This document shows positions 63,885 through 64,000 of a stretch of 64,000 nt of DNA, in pieces. Every line of letters begins with the position of its first letter. Within the stretch, counting starts at the first letter, position 1. A program made the position numbers and the translations under genes. The notes beneath the pieces are model-generated. The model had not been told where the DNA came from, made no database searches, and was given only the letters and a program-made list of their open reading frames with translations. The stretch is from DATGLG01 sp035294245. Lineage in GTDB: Bacteria; Pseudomonadota; Alphaproteobacteria; JACZXZ01. Where the stretch lies: contig DATGLG010000062.1 of NCBI GenBank assembly GCA_035294245.1, positions 1 to 64,000 of the forward strand. The letters are read 5' to 3'.

Positions 63885-64000
63885 GACGCCGCGTCCTTTC
63901 GAATGACCCCAATGGAACGCCTTTTATGAGTGTCGACCTGTAATCGTCCTTCCGACCTTTTGCAAGAGGCGCCATCGGCGCGCCGCCTCCTTGTGGATAA

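Overview
The window is GC-rich, densely coded bacterial chromosome and almost certainly comes from an alphaproteobacterium. Supporting features are a DUF2336 protein, MetZ under a SAM-II-type riboswitch, PleC/DivJ-like histidine kinase cores, a canonical CtrA box (TTAA-N7-TTAA), groESL under CIRCE, and octaprenyl-type ubiquinone chemistry. I cannot fix the order; Rhodospirillales or Hyphomicrobiales both fit. I see no insertion sequence, phage, integrase, rRNA or CRISPR array. The many long antisense reading frames are GC-driven shadows.

Layout. 1-7.3 kb is housekeeping: the ppdK start, a small membrane protein, bdhA, an S49 peptidase, a PDZ lipoprotein, an Mrr_N/RMF-like protein, an M48 lipoprotein peptidase, a methyltransferase with a DUF2007 protein, and a polyprenyl diphosphate synthase. 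7.3-14.3 kb has an orphan Cache histidine kinase, an O-antigen-ligase-like protein with an asparagine synthetase-like amidotransferase, a 14-TM MFS pump and tRNA-Pro(CGG) with its terminator. 14.3-19.1 kb is one operon: CoA ligase, 4HBT thioesterase, RidA protein, class III ring-cleavage dioxygenase and BoxB. It joins the box (benzoyl-CoA epoxide) pathway to 2-aminophenol-type meta-cleavage parts. 19.1-28.2 kb has DUF2336, cytochrome c, DUF6969, a large multi-PAS kinase, a SAM hydrolase-family enzyme and AsmA.

28.5-34.2 kb is the most unusual part. It has a DSF synthase (RpfF-like, both catalytic Glu present), an RpfC-like HK-REC-Hpt hybrid kinase, and a protein whose receiver resembles RpfG but is followed by PAS and a PleC/DivJ-like kinase core instead of HD-GYP. 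A CtrA box lies upstream of that last gene. This reads as a diffusible-fatty-acid quorum-sensing module rewired toward the alphaproteobacterial cell-cycle phosphorelay.

34.3-46.5 kb has trpB2, then a long fatty-acid operon fadL-fadD-thiolase-HCDH/ECH-acyl-CoA dehydrogenase followed by ubiX-ubiD. 46.7-53.5 kb has an SDR, small hypotheticals, an RlmM/FtsJ-like methyltransferase, metZ (promoter, SAM-II riboswitch, terminator and possible upstream ORF), a rhodanese and a ClC channel with CBS domains. 53.9-56 kb is groES-groEL with CIRCE. 56-64 kb has phhB, a cupin, a complete Liv-type ABC transporter (livK-H-M-G-F), a benzoylformate-decarboxylase-like TPP enzyme and an HU protein.

Together the genes suggest an aerobic heterotroph that degrades fatty acids and aromatic acids and senses a fatty-acid signal. 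All functional calls come from reading motifs; no database search was run.
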